64,000 nt of DNA from Doryteuthis pealeii. Taxonomy: Eukaryota > Mollusca > Cephalopoda > Myopsida > Loliginidae. The stretch lies in contig CM042157.1 in the NCBI GenBank assembly GCA_023376005.1, positions 85,591,534 to 85,655,533 on the forward strand. Direction: 5' to 3'. Each line of letters opens with the position of its first letter. Position 1 is the first letter of the stretch. Positions 1 through 12,064 of the stretch are shown here, piece after piece. The translations under genes were made by a program, and so were the position numbers. The notes under the pieces are model-generated. The model saw only the letters and a program-made list of their open reading frames with translations, had not been told where the DNA came from and ran no database searches.

Positions 1-330
1 TGTCAGTATGTTGCATTAATTCAACTTTACTCCTAGAGACCATAGCCAACATATCATACCATTTTGGAATTAGTCCAACTCTGTGATCAAATAAAGGAAG
101 TCAAAGATCAATATTCAAATTGTCTAACAGTATCAATCTCTAATAATAAAGGCAAATGTCAGTATGTTGTGAGGGGGCAAAAGACGACAAACTTATTTTG
201 TTTAAGATCTTTGCAAGTGTTACGGTGTCTTTGGTAGAAGCAGAAGTAAATTTCGTTAACTAATTAGAAGACCATAGCCCAACATATCATACCATTTTGA
301 AATCAGGCCAACTCTGTGACAAAATTGAAA
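1..330. repeat. Diverged copies of the ~140-bp tandem unit
   Basis: Two degraded copies (about 1-110 and 155-330) share the phrases CATAGCCCAACATATCATAC and CATTTTGGAAT with the cleaner array at 2000-2400. No coding signal was seen. Confidence 0.6.
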
Positions 331-597
331 ACATTCTGTGCTGAATCTGAACCCGCAATCCTGAATTTTGGATTCCCAAGATTTAATTACTGCGATTGTT
401 TTCAACCATTTTTTCCCATGATTTTTTGTATGATAACAATCTTTATAAATAAATTTAGGAATAATTAGCTTAAAATGTTGCTAAGGTGGCATTTAATTAA
501 CATTAATGCAGTTGTAAATAGCCTTTCTACTTTCAATTCAGTATTTGACATAAAGTTGAAAAGGGAAAAGACCGAGCTTGTGGTTCTTAATTCTTCA

Positions 598-1264
598 ATA
601 CTCACGCACATTTTCTTTTACAACATATCACTAAGCAAACCAGATTATAAATTAATTCTTAGCACACCAGCTCTCTCCATAAGGATCTGTCCCATTTTTC
701 TTTTACAACATATCACTAAGCAAACCAGATTATAAAATTAATTCTTAGCATCTCTCATAAGGATTGTCCCATTTTCTTTTACAACATATCACTAAGCAAA
801 CAGATTATAAAATTAATTCTTAGCACACCAGCTCTCTCCATAAGGATCTGTCCATTTTCTTTTACAACATATCACTAAGCAAACCAGATTATGAAATTAA
901 TTCTTAGCACACCAGCTCTCTCCATAAGGATCTGTCCCATTTTCTTTTACAACATATCACTAAGCAAACCAGATTATAAAATTAATTCTTAGCACACCAG
1001 CTCTCTCCATAAGGATCTGTCCATTTTCTTTTACAACATATCACTAAGCAAACCAGATTATAAAATTAATTCTAGCACACCACCTCTCTCCATAAGGATT
1101 GTCCCATTTTCTTTACAACATATCACTAAGGCAAACCAGATTATAAAATTAATTCTTAGCACACCAGCTCTCTCCATAAGAATCTGTCCCATTTTCTTTT
1201 ACAACATATCACTAAGCAACCAGATTATAAAATTAATTCTTAGCACACCAGCTCTCTCCATAAG
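598..1264. repeat. Satellite-like array, ~85-bp unit, about 8 copies
   Basis: A unit of about 85 bp is repeated head to tail with few substitutions and scattered 1-2 base deletions. Each unit contains TTACAACATATCACTAAGC and TTAGCACACCAGCTCTC. The small ORF at 475-735 runs into this array and is not a gene. The array stops abruptly at 1264 and a short piece resumes near 1724-1750, so the sequence between looks inserted. Confidence 0.85.
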
Positions 1265-1717
1265 TGTAGCATAATTGACCCAGGAACACCATATTTGTGG
1301 CCTGTGCAGACCAGAGAAACCTTAATAGGATGTAGCATGAATTCTCAGACCTTACGGGAGTGGGCAAGCATGTAAAAGTCGTTATCACCTTGAGTCTATT
1401 CGTAGCCAGTGAGTCTGGGATTTTGCTATTAAAATCTATTTTAATCGGTTTGTCAGAAGAAAGGATGGTTGACCCGTTGACCTCTTAATTGACACATGCA
1501 ATTTGGTAGAACAATTAGAACCTTCGATCGATTCGAGGACATTCCAGAAAGCTCACCACCGATTTCTATATAATGAGGGAACCTTAGATTTTGTCAGTGA
1601 GTTGAGTTCCGGGGATCGAGGGAGCAAGTTGCACTACAGAATCTGCCAAGGACAGTCGGGGTTGGCAGTTTGGGCGAGTTAATCATAAGCGGGTGACTGA
1701 AAGGCGTGTGTTACAGA
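1265..1717. mobile_element. LTR-like insertion within the 85-bp array (tentative)
   Basis: This ~453-bp unique segment interrupts the satellite. It begins TGTAGCATAA and ends GTGTTACA, giving the TG..CA inverted ends typical of LTRs, and it holds a TATA-like CTATATAATG near 1567. No matching target duplication was found, no internal retroelement genes adjoin it, and it occurs only once in the window, so a solo LTR is only a suggestion. Confidence 0.3.
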
Positions 1718-1999
1718 AATCAGCTGACCCTCTCTAAGGATCTGTCCCATTCAAACACTCTTCATCATGCTCTCTTGCTTTGAGTGAAATCATTCAGCAT
1801 TATTGGACCGTGAATAAAGATCATCTATTTAATTCTATAAAATGTAACTACCCAAAACACAAACATGCATACCTCAAATTTACACAATGAGATATCAAAC
1901 TGATGCAGTTAAAAATAATGGAAGTAGGGGGAGAGTCTAGAAATATTAACACTAATTAACAAGTCCTCAAGATTTTCATTAGTCTAACATTTCTAATAA

Positions 2000-2400
2000 T
2001 AAATATGAATATCAGTATGTCATATTTTTTTCACCTATACTCCTAGAGGCCGTAGCCCAACATATCATACCATTTTGGAATCAGGCTGATTTCGTGAGCA
2101 AATCAAAACATACTGGGCAAAATCCAAAACATCTCTAATAATAAATATGAATATCAGTATGTCATATTTTTTCACCTATACTCCTAGAGGCCGTAGCCCA
2201 ACATATACCATTTTGGAATCAGGCTGATTCCGTGAGCAAATCAAAAACATACTGGCAAAATCCAAAATATCTCTAATAATAATATGAATATTAGTATGTC
2301 ACATTTTTTCACCTATACTCCTAGAGGCCGTAGCCCAACATATCATACCATTTTGGAATCAGGTTGATTCCGTGAGCCAATTAAAACATACTGGGCAAAA
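2000..2400. repeat. Tandem array, ~140-bp unit, three copies
   Basis: Three successive units each carry TATACTCCTAGAGGCCGTAG followed by CCAACATATCATACCATTT. Spacing is about 138-141 bp. The diverged relatives at 1-330 show the family once extended across the 85-bp array. Confidence 0.8.
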
Positions 2401-4273
2401 AAAATGTTTTTTCCTAACCAGAAGTAAGATGATATTTTTCAAGCAAAAGAAATCTTACTTGGAAAATTAGCATTAAAAGCTACAGATTTTGGACAATTTG
2501 GTAACATTGGATCCTTTGAGCAGGAGGAAGATGAAGATGAAGAGGAGGAGGAGCTTTTTTTATAAGCAAGAAAGAAGAGTTTGGCAGCATGCTTTCAGGA
2601 AAAAAAAGTTCAACCAACACAGAATATAAGAATTCCAGAGAAACAATGTTTATTTAGAGTTGCCATGTACAGAGAGTAGAATTCTGGATTTGCCGCCACA
2701 CAGACAAACCTCACAAAAAAAAAAAAAAAAAAAAAAAAAAAATTCTTTTTTTTTTTATCAAGAAAATTTCCTAAGATGCCGACCTATGTTCAGATAAATT
2801 GAATATTATTTAAGTTAATTTCAATTTTTACCATGATGATGATAATGACGAGGAGGAGAAGGATAATGAGGATTTTCTTCAGACTAGTTTGGGGGGGCTG
2901 GGGAGGGTAAAATCCTTCATAAAAAAATAAAACTTTTAACCCTTTATCTACCGGAGTGTCCCAAACCACTCAGCGATCAAAAAACGCTAGAGATTGTCAG
3001 CTCTTAGAAATGGTTTAGAATTTTTTTTAAAGAGAAATGAAATTAAATGAATACATTTCTATTCAGTAGTAAAGGGTCAGCAAATGGACTAGCTTGTCAA
3101 CCATTTGGGATATGGCTATTGCAGATGGCAGTAGTAGATAAAGGGTTAAACCAAAGAGGAGTATAATAAATAATCAGTCCATTTTTTTTTTTTTTTTCTC
3201 TTTTTTACAGTCAAATTAAAATGTTGAATATCAATTAAATTCTAAAAGGAAGATATTCTCAATCTCCGAGGCTGCCCCCCCCAAAAAAAAATTAATAAAT
3301 AAATTAAAGTAGAAAATGGCAGACGTATTTTTTTTTGGGGGGGGAGGAGTTGCAAGATTCTCAGACACCCGACCTTCATCTCAAGATTCTATAAAATTTG
3401 AATTTCATGTCTTGGAACCTTTGAGTGAAGAACTGAAAATTCTTGACAAATGAAAGCTAGCACAAGAGAAAAAGAAAAAAAAAGCTTGAAACTGAATTTT
3501 TTGTTAAAGTCCTGAGAGAAAACTGATATTATTACAGTGTGATATCTTTTAATATCTTCCAATCTGCAAACAGACCAGTATCATTTCCAAAAATAAATTT
3601 CAAAATTGACAACGAAAAGGCTTGAATTTGACACTGTTTTTGACAATTTACGCCATCATTGCATCAGCAAAGAAACTGAGTTTTTCTTTTTGTTAAATTC
3701 TTGTTTTCAGTTCATGTAAAACTAATGAAAGACCGTCACACAAAATGTTGGCATTAACAAGAGATTAAAGTTTGATTTTTTTATTGGCAGTGAAGAGCAA
3801 ACGTTTTGAATAAGTCATCAAATATTGATGCCAACGAAAGTTATTCTGTCTTTGGTAAAAAGAAAGCAGACTTAATTCCAAGACAAAACTCTTAAAGAAT
3901 TGTAGACTTTTCTTTTAAAAGTTTGAAAAATTGCATCAGTTCTTAAAAGAAATGATTTTTGATTTTTTTCAAAGGAAGAAAAAATGTTTTGATGAGAAAA
4001 GGATTCTGATGTGAGACTTTAGTTTGAATTTAAAGTAATGTAAGGGAAGAGGGATTATTTTTTTCTTTGTGTCATAAAAAGGTTTAAACAGGGCCAAAAG
4101 TCGAGGTAAGTGTTGCAGAAGAGACAAAAAAAAACAATGCTAGGTTTTTGGCCAATGACTAAAACTTCTTGAAAGAAATTGTACGATAGGAAAGATTCAT
4201 TCCTGAAAGTATAAAATTCAGTTCCAGTTTCCAGTCAGATTATCAGACTTAACAATTTCATAACAAGAATTTC

Positions 4274-4304
<31 letters not shown>

Positions 4305-4707
4305 GCCTAAAATAAATCTCCAGAGAATAAAGTTATTCTTTCTTTCGAAATTCTTTCTCTTATTACTAATCCAAGTACTTGAAGTATAAAGACGCTGATA
4401 GTTTCAAAGGCTAACTCAGCTTGTTTTGGCCAAAGGTTAACAAACAAAAAATCTGATGGATTTAAAACACTGAATCTGGTAAACAACACAATGATACCTT
4501 CTTTTTTTTTTTTTTTCTTTTTTTCAGTGAAACTTATCTCTTTCTTTAGATAAAAAGCCCATAATCAGTTATTTTAGCAAAGTTCTTTCTGGGTTTGTAA
4601 ATAAAACCTCAAATGCCTGGCCAATAATCTATCATACCTAAATACAAATGTCCTTCACGAAATGTCTAGTCTAATTCAGTCAGCAGGTTCAAGAAATCGA
4701 ACAGACT
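2401..4707. other. No gene recognised
   Basis: AT-rich sequence with homopolymer runs (A-tracts near 2716 and 4277, T-tracts near 3181) and a GAGGAG-rich stretch near 2520-2550. No splice-bounded ORF or recognised repeat family was found. Confidence 0.5.
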
Positions 4708-4825
4708 TTAATTATCTCTGGATTTCTTCTCGGCTTCCTCAAATTTGTTTCATATTCTGTTGGAAGCCTTTTCACACTGAGCCAATTTTGCCTGGTGTTC
4801 AACTCCGGCTTTTTTGAAGTTCAGT
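4708..4825 (-). pseudogene. Possible terminal exon of a coiled-coil protein, interrupted by a stop
   Basis: On the minus strand a strong acceptor (CTTTCTTTTTCAG) precedes 38 codons rich in Lys, Glu, Gln and Ala, including HQAKLAQCEKASNRI and NKFEEAEKKSRDN, then TAA. One in-frame TGA separates the two parts. The charged, alanine-spaced composition is coiled-coil-like and unlike the surrounding sequence, and the acceptor is well placed. I do not recognise the protein. The TGA could be a base-calling error in a real last exon, or this could be a decayed copy. No second exon on this strand was found. Confidence 0.35.
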
Positions 4826-5005
4826 CTGAAAAAGAAAGAAAAAAGAAATTGCTTAGTTTAAACAAGGAAATTATATAGAAAATAAAACAAACAGTATTAT
4901 TGCACAAAGTAGAAATGGTGTAAACAATGTGGTGTGCAACCTTAAGCAAGTATTGTTACTAATTAGACTACATTTAGATTAATTACAGAAGATTAATTAT
5001 GTTTA

Positions 5006-5345
5006 CGGTTGATGGTTGTTTTGTTTTACTGCATATCAAACCTTATCTGGTTATTTAATGCCAAAAAATGTAATTTTTGATAAACAAAGGACTCAGGTTT
5101 GCTTACAGTACCAGCAGTTGCTTGAAGTGGTTATCCAATAAGTGTTGAACAGGCTCACTGCTTTGCTTACTTCAGTGATCTAGCAGGAAACGGTGCTTTA
5201 GCATGACTTGACCAAATTTGTTGAACACCAAACTCCTTATGAAATTAATTTCAAGAAATGGGGATCAGTTTACAACTTAGTTATATACAAAATGATCTCT
5301 TTAACATCCAGAAGCACAAATGGCTAAAACATTTTAGGTATCTGT
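5006..5345 (-). mobile_element. 5S-rRNA-derived SINE (S5), first tandem unit
   Basis: Read on the minus strand, it has a 5S-like head (about 5115-5215) followed by a 3' hairpin tail whose arms read GGCAT..ATGC (about 5016-5062). Its plus-strand right part (5215-5345) recurs after the next copy, so the unit including flank is tandemly duplicated. Confidence 0.65.
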
Positions 5346-5760
5346 TTGGGTTGGTTATTTGTTGAATATTTTGGTTGTTTTTGTTTTACGGCATATAAAC
5401 CATTTGGGTGATTTTAATGCGAATCAAGTCATAAATAAGACTCAGTTTGCTTATAGTATATTGTTAATTAAGTGGTCACCTAATTAAGTATTGAACAGTT
5501 CATTGCTTCTTAACATCGGTGACCAAGTGGGAATCCGTGCTTTCAGTGTGACTTGAGCGTAATTTGTTGAACAGAATAACTCCTTATGAATCTAATGTGG
5601 TCAAAATGGGGGATCAGTTTACAAGTTTGGTTTATAATCAAAAATGATCCCTCACGATACAGAACACAAATGGCTAAAAAGGTTAAGGTATCTGGTTTGG
5701 GTTGGTTTATTTGTTGAACAGGTTGGTTGTTATGTTTATGCATATCAACATTCTTTCGGA
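5346..5760 (-). mobile_element. 5S-rRNA-derived SINE (S5), second unit plus partial third
   Basis: The 5S-like segment at about 5470-5560 (minus strand) keeps AATACTTAATTAGGTGACC, the counterpart of the 5S motif GTACTTGGATGGGAGACC. The tail lies at 5375-5425. A repeated ~130-bp flank follows, then a truncated third tail ends near 5760. Period is about 350 bp. Confidence 0.65.
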
Positions 5761-6244
5761 AGATACGTGGTTCAAAGTTAACTGACCTGAAAAAATGTAA
5801 AAGTTTTTAAATAAATAACTGATACATTATATATTTTATTCATTAATATAGTTAAATTTCATTAAATTTTGGTTAATTCCTAATTTTTTTGGTATTTTTT
5901 TTTCTTTGGCAGGGTGACATACAATGGTGGAATTTGTGTCCGTTAAGTTCAATTTAAACCGTAATTGTCTATTCACCTGATGTGTCATAATGAAACAAAC
6001 TAATTTAAACAAACTAAAATTAAACTTAAAAGTGGTTTTGTCAAATTCCTAAACTTTGTACAGATTGGATAAGAGGCTAATGAATGGTAGAACACACACA
6101 AAACACAAGAAACCATTGAGAAACTAAATTCTAATTTCTACAAGATGTTTATTTTAATAACTTTAATTAACTGTTGGTTGTATTTAGCCAACCACTCTGG
6201 CACAAAATGGGAACAATTTTTAAACAAAATTTCAGTGTTTTCTT
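5761..6244. other. No gene recognised
   Basis: AT-rich filler. No family seen elsewhere in the window and no splice-bounded ORF. Confidence 0.5.
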
Positions 6245-6415
6245 TCTAGACCAGTTGCCATTCAAGGTTAAAGAGCCAGTCTGCTATACTATTTACCCAT
6301 AGCTGAAGAGAGAACAAGTTGGTTTAATACTTTCCAATGGTATTAGTTTATATGAAATGCCAAACAGCTCATTCAGGATTTGAACTATGGTCTATTTTCC
6401 ATGACGATAACTTTA
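6245..6415 (-). mobile_element. tRNA-derived SINE S3, partial
   Basis: On the minus strand it contains the S3 central phrase (CTAATACCATTGGAAAG form) and a decayed B box. It matches the fuller copies at 9246, 27922 and 39348 but is diverged and truncated. Confidence 0.6.
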
Positions 6416-6674
6416 TAATTTCAATTTTTTTTTTTTTTTCTTAAAGAAACTCTTTTAAGTTTTCTTTTTTCTTTTCTTTCAGTTTGAGTTTAAATCTAAT
6501 TTTATCATTTTATTAAAAGAAACTTTCTTTAAATTTCTTTTAAAAAACAGAAAATTCATTTATTTAGTTTTAACATTATTCATAAGCTGTGATTTTTTTT
6601 TTTTTTTTTATTAAAGAAAGTTTCTTAGAGAATAGCACAAAAACTTTTACAAATAATTCTATAAATAAAATTTT

Positions 6675-7214
6675 GGTAATTTATGAGAAGTGCGTCCCGG
6701 TCTCTTGCCTCAAAAATTGCTGCCCGGGTGACTATAAATAACGACCACCAGCTACGGTGTTACTATATAAGAAAACACCACTTAGGGCGTTAAATGTTGG
6801 GGGGGGGCTTCTCTTTTTTGTTGTATTCTTTATTGTATGTTATGTAATTTTGTAATTCTTTATTTATTTATTGTAAATTGTAGTCGTAATTCTTGTTGAT
6901 TTATTGTAATTAGTCGTAATTCTTGTTTAATGTGTTATTGTCGTAATTCTTGTTTAGATATGAAGATGGATATCTATTATTATCTATCTACCCTCAATTT
7001 TGTTCATGTTTTTTTTTTTTTTTTTTCGTTTGTTTTGATAATAAATAAGGAATTATGACAAAAAAGATAAGCCCCCCCCTTAAAATCATTAACGCCCTAC
7101 AGTCTGTGTTTGTATTTTTTCAAGTAAACACATTAGCTTGGGGTCGTTATTTTAATAGTCACCGGCGAGCAATTTTTTTGAGGAGGACCGGGACGCACTT
7201 CCTCATACATTTAC
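6675..7214. mobile_element. TIR (MITE-like) element, older copy
   Basis: The left end (GGTAATTTATGAGAAG followed by TGCGTCCCGGTCTC) is mirrored at the right end over about 75 bp. The interior holds repeats of GTCGTAATTCTTGTTTA and G/C homopolymers next to the arms. The same arms and interior occur at 49931-50422, which has a clean 8-bp TSD. No transposase is encoded. The ORF at 7055-7243 lies across the right arm and is not a gene. Confidence 0.7.
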
Positions 7215-8996
7215 AACATTTTTTATGGAGCCTTGTTTTATGATCTGAATTATTCAAACTGAAAATTTAATTTTGCAAATTATTTTTCACTCAGCAGAGG
7301 ATTTCTAACTATCAAAAATAGATAGTGTCATTTTTTTGGGGGGGGGAGGGGGTTACTTAGTCCTAGTATACAAATATGTGAGTGTGGTGTGTGAATATAG
7401 AATGGGTGCAACATTCTTTTTTTTTTTTTTTTTTTTGTTTTTTTTTTTTTTACTTCCTTTCCAAACGAGTAGTTTAGGGTTGGTGGGGATGTGAGTTAGA
7501 GCAAATCATCACTCTCTCTTATCTTCTCTCCAATTATGTTGGCACCATCAGCCAAGAGACTTTTGTTTTTTAAGCGAGATTTGAATAATTCAACGGTGCA
7601 TAGGACAAATGGGAATGTCATATCTTTCCCTGAATGCTAAGTAAACACATACAAACACAAGTTTATTTCTGGGCCATGTGTTGTGTATGTAGTGTGTCGT
7701 TTTAAGTATAGAAGCAATGATAGTGTCGAAGCAGGAGTGTTCAAAAGGAAGATTTTTACAAAATAAATGAATAAAAATATTTAGTGTTTTTATAATACAT
7801 TTTTTGAAAGAATTTTACATGTGTCATTTTATTGTTGTTCTTGTAGAATTTAATGCTTAGATTGCAATGTCACTAAAGAAAGTGTAATTCTAAAGTATTT
7901 GAAAGAGAAAATAAGGCTTTTACACTTTTGCCTACTTTAACGCTCACAGGCAGTTTACCACACCCAAGCAAAGTACAAAAATGATGGTTATTCATTATAA
8001 ATTAGCAGAGGGACTCAGATACATATAATAATAAGTTAATAATAATAATAGTGCCAGCAGATCAGCAGGGTGAAAGCTAAGGAAAATGAAAAAATGACAA
8101 TATCTGGGATCTTGCCAGAAGAACTGAAAAAAGTTATGAACATGAATGTGAAAGTGATACAATTGAGTTGGTGGCACTTGGAAAGTACCCAAAAGGATAG
8201 AAAAGAGTTTTGGAAGTTTGGAAATCAGAGGAAGGATTGATACATCCGTAGAAACTGCACTGCGCCAATCTGGCAGAATACTCAGAAGAGTCCTGGAGAC
8301 TGAGGAGAACTTGCTGTCACTCAGACTCCAGTGAAAAAGACCATCACTAATGCTGATGTGAAACTAAAAGGTAGTAAAATAAGTAATAGACTTATTTGAA
8401 TAGAATAATTCGGCGATTGAATAATAGTGAAAATATACATCATATAGGTAAAAGAATCCAAGAGAATTTGGGTACAGCCGTTACAGGAAAGAGTAATGTA
8501 CCCATCTCTGATTGTAGTGCTATTCATATTACATTTTTTTTACACCCAAGATTTTCAGGGTGTTGATTTATTGTAATAAATAACAATTAATAAAAAAATT
8601 AAAAAAAAGGTGGGGTGATTAATTGGATGCTGTCACCGCGTCACTGTGTAGAGATCGTGAAGGGTTTTTATCACACAAATTAATGTGATATAAAAGCGAT
8701 ATTTTTACAGCCTCTCCACCAGTTTTTTTATAAACACGAAAGTAATTGTTATTTTTTTTTTAAACTGGGGGGGGGCTGTAAAATATCGCTTATTCGCATT
8801 TTTAACTTGTGCGATACAAATATGCCTCAAAACCAAAATAATAAAAGACGTTTTAAAAAGAGGGGGTATAAATAATTTACAATTTCTTGTCGTCTTGATA
8901 AAAAAAAACTGTGGTGGGGGGAGGCTGTAAAATTCACTTTCAATATTTACATTAACTTGTCCAATAAAAAACACCTTTAATACCCTCTGGTTCATA
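7215..8996. other. No gene recognised
   Basis: Low-complexity T- and G-runs (7324-7350, 7418-7452). Around 8690-8990 there are repeated phrases of the form GGGGGCTGTAAAAT beside homopolymers. ORFs here are short and have no splice context. Confidence 0.45.
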
Positions 8997-9096
8997 NNNN
9001 NNNNNNNNNNNNNNNNNNNNNNNNNNNNNNNNNNNNNNNNNNNNNNNNNNNNNNNNNNNNNNNNNNNNNNNNNNNNNNNNNNNNNNNNNNNNNNNN
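8997..9096. other. Assembly gap (100 N)
   Basis: Exactly 100 N, the usual placeholder for a scaffold join of unknown length. The ORF spanning it at 8952-9155 is an artefact. Confidence 0.98.
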
Positions 9097-9245
9097 AAAA
9101 AAAAGAGAGAGATAAAGCTAAGCTTTTTGTGATAAAGAATATTAATATTTACCAACAGAAAATTTATAACCTGTTATTTTTTTTAAACTGTTTTGGTGTT
9201 GTTGAATTGTTTGTTGTTGTTTTACCCCCACCCCTACGCCACCTC

Positions 9246-9466
9246 TATATGTGGTAATTGCATTTCATTTAGGGCGCTAATATCCTTGGGAAAGTAGAAT
9301 CCTACTCTCCCTCCAGCTATGGGTAAATAGTAGGGCAGATTGGGCTTTTAACCTTGGTTGGCAAACCGTCTAGTAGAAGGAAAACTCTGAATTCAAACCT
9401 GCTGAAACTCCGCTAAGAAATTGACCTTGTGTCGCATCCTGCTCGTGCGAGGAGTTGGTATATAAT
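9246..9466 (+). mobile_element. tRNA-derived SINE S3, 5'-truncated
   Basis: Carries the S3 body (GCGCTAATATCCTTGGGAAAG; GTAAATAGTAGGGCAG) and 3' end (TGTGTCGCATCCTGCTCGTG). The tRNA-like head is missing. Confidence 0.75.
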
Positions 9467-9940
9467 AATGTCAAAGAACCCATGGAAATTATTTTCAATT
9501 TCTATTCAGCAGTTTTGACATTTTCATTTCATGTTTGACCAATAGTTTCTGGCCAGGTTTAATATCACAAAAACTTTGGTGGACTAATCACAAACTCCAC
9601 TGGCCAGAAAACTAGAAAAGATTGAAAAAAAAAAACAATCTCACGTATTACATTTTACATATTCACTATTTCAGAAGCTCAAGGTGTTGGTGACTCAGGG
9701 TTCTCGTCAAACATTGTAAGAACAAACAGGTATTGAGCTTAAATAAGTCCAACACAAGGCCTTATATTTAGAGACTCATGAGGATTGAATTTCTTCCAGT
9801 GGCAAAGATCTGAAAGATGTACAAGTTAACTATTATTTCATAATGATCTTCATACAAATTTGATGAAATGTCTGTCTTGTTCAACAAAGAAAAAAAAATG
9901 CTGCCAAAATATACATATCTCTGATATTGAAGGTGTTATA

Positions 9941-10195
9941 GAGCCAATTTGCTTCAGTCGGCAGAGCATTTGCATAGGAATCACAAGGTTTCAGGTTCAA
10001 TACCAGTCTCACCAAAATCAGAGCATGGGCAATCTGATCTGAGTGGTAAATCATCTGGGAGCTGATGGTAGGTGTGGCGATTCACCTCAGCAAAACAATC
10101 TCCCTGGTTTAGCGCTAGCAAAAAGAGAATAGAATCCCTTGCTGTTCAACTGATACCAACAATAGGTCACTCTGGAGACTTTACTACTAATACTA
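9941..10195 (+). mobile_element. tRNA-derived SINE S1
   Basis: The A-box-like segment GCTTCAGTCGGCAGAGC and B-box GGTTCAATACC are followed by the S1 body (GGAGCTGATGGTAGGTGTGG; TTTAGCGCTAGC) and a GACTTTACT tail. This is an older, substituted copy. Confidence 0.8.
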
Positions 10196-10365
10196 CAATA
10201 AATAATTTATAAACATTTTAGGGAAGGTTCTAGAATTAGATGGAAAAGATATTGATTAAATGATAAAATATTACATATATTTTCCATCTTTTGTAATTTG
10301 CTATTTTATCCCAACTCATCTTCCTAAGTGATTCTCATTGTTTATTTCATGAAACTATTGAATAA

Positions 10366-10622
10366 GGGACAGTGATAAGCTCAGTTGGTACATCACCCAC
10401 CTCAGAATCACAAGGTTCTGGTTTCAGTACAAGTCCTCGCCAACTCAATGGATAAGTAGCATAGATTGGGTAATCTGAACTGTGTGATAAAGTGGAGAAG
10501 TTAAAGTAGGTGTGGTGTTCCACCTCAGAAAAAAAAAAAAATCTTCAAGGTCTATCATTAGCAAAAAGGGGGCAGACTCCCTCACTGTCTGGCTGATACC
10601 AACAAAAGACCACTCTAGTCCT
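10366..10622 (+). mobile_element. tRNA-derived SINE S1
   Basis: Head TAAGCTCAGTTGGTA, degraded B box (GGTTTCAGTACA), then CGCCAACTCA and the S1 body to GACCACTCTAG. It lies about 170 bp downstream of another S1 in the same orientation. Confidence 0.8.
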
Positions 10623-11216
10623 TTTTGTTTTTGTTTTTTAATTGAATAAGGTAATGTTGTGGAGTAGCTAGAACACTGTATAAGATAGAAATTTAGTGTA
10701 CGACTATTTAAATAGCAATCTCTTTATACTGAGGAGGTCAAGTTAACAATTAAGTATTTTATTGCATTAGTCTTTGTACTCAACCATATACCATTTTCTT
10801 CTCCAGAATAAACTACCTCTTATTTTCTACACGTGTGTCAATCTTATTTATTTCATGACACAAAAGGTAAAACGTACAAACTTTTCTAAATTTGGATGGA
10901 GGTTTTTATTTATTTATTTATTTTTATGTTTATCTTTGAATTAAGAGTCAAGTCTCCAAAGTATCACATTGTTCAATTGTATAAGTTAAGAGTTATCATA
11001 ATTCAATGTTTATCCTTATCTTTGTTGTTTTGATCCCTACAATTCAGTTAGTGTGTTCCTCAATAATCTTTTCAAGTGACACATTCACATTTAATCTCCT
11101 CTCTTGGGGAGAGGAGGTTTAAACATATAACACTTTGATTATTACTTTTTTCTTTTTTTACACTTAGCTCCCCCTGCGTTTTTGTACTGCATCTGATTAA
11201 TAACAAAGATGAGGGG
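10623..11216. other. No gene recognised
   Basis: AT-rich with a (TTTA)n run near 10905. Nothing coding was identified. Confidence 0.5.
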
Positions 11217-11440
11217 GGAGTCCCTGTGGCGTAGTGGTTAATGTGCTAGTTGTAGTAAGCGAGTTCAAATTCCAGTCTTGCTATTACATTCACTTTTGGA
11301 CTAATACCCTTGGGAAAGGTATGAGTCCCCTCATCTCCCCAACTATCGGTTAAATAGTACCATTACTGTTCATCTACAAGGATGACTTTGGCATTGAATA
11401 ACTCACAATATGCCATTAAACTGAGAAGCCAAACAAAACA
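11217..11440 (+). mobile_element. tRNA-derived SINE S2 with LINE-type hairpin tail
   Basis: The tRNA-like head has A box TGGCGTAGTGGTTAATG and B box GAGTTCAAATTCC. The centre has CTAATACCCTTGGGAAAGG and the 3' end GGCATTGAATAACTC..ATGCCATTAAAC. The terminal GGCAT..ATGCC hairpin is the same as in R600, S5 and the LINE at 47036-47513. Confidence 0.8.
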
Positions 11441-11704
11441 AAGATGAGGATACTAGTCTAAATAATTTTTCATTTCCTTATTGGTATGTGCGGTATCATA
11501 CCGTAGATTTATTCTAGGATAAAAATACCCCCCCCCAAAAAAAAAACCCAAAAAGCTTTCAACTTGTATCAAAATAATAAGGCAGAGGTCAATTTTTCTT
11601 GTCCCTGTTTTATGGTTGAATTTTGTACCCCGCCCAAAAATTCCCCCAAAAAACAGGATCCATTTCTGTCATTTGATTCCTTAGTATAAACACATGTCCT
11701 TTTG

Positions 11705-11746
<42 letters not shown>

Positions 11747-12064
11747 AGTCCATTTGGTGCAATGACTGTCACAGGAGCAATGCCACTGACCCCTGGTGCT
11801 ACAGCTGAGATGATGACCCTTATTTTGGGATAGGTTAGTACTTCTCTTATCAATGCATGTGTTTTTCTATCTTGAAGAGAATTTTGATATTGGAATTTTC
11901 CACCAATTTTCCCTTTTATGGCATGTCAGTCAAAACTTCCTCGTCCAACCATTTCTACTAACTTTTTTTCTTTCTTTTTTTTGTGCATGTTTTCATGCTT
12001 GCTTGTTTGATTTTTAAAATCGATCTGGTGGAATCGCAGATTCCTCTGCATGTCTACAGTTGGT
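11441..12064. other. No gene recognised
   Basis: Contains a 40-base poly-A/T-rich run near 11709-11743. The minus-strand ORF at 11569-11853 reads through this homopolymer as poly-Phe and is not credible. Confidence 0.5.

Noticed and set aside
598..1264. CRISPR-like array
   Set aside because: Contiguous 85-bp tandem units without spacers, in a eukaryotic setting.
2515..2565. Acidic Glu/Asp-rich coding segment
   Set aside because: Simple GAG/GAT repeat stretch without ORF or splice support.
9152..9952. 67-codon ORF spanning the N gap (8952-9155)
   Set aside because: More than half of its codons are N.
11569..11853. 94-codon minus-strand ORF
   Set aside because: Depends on a long poly-A run read as poly-Phe; no start or splice context and no motif.
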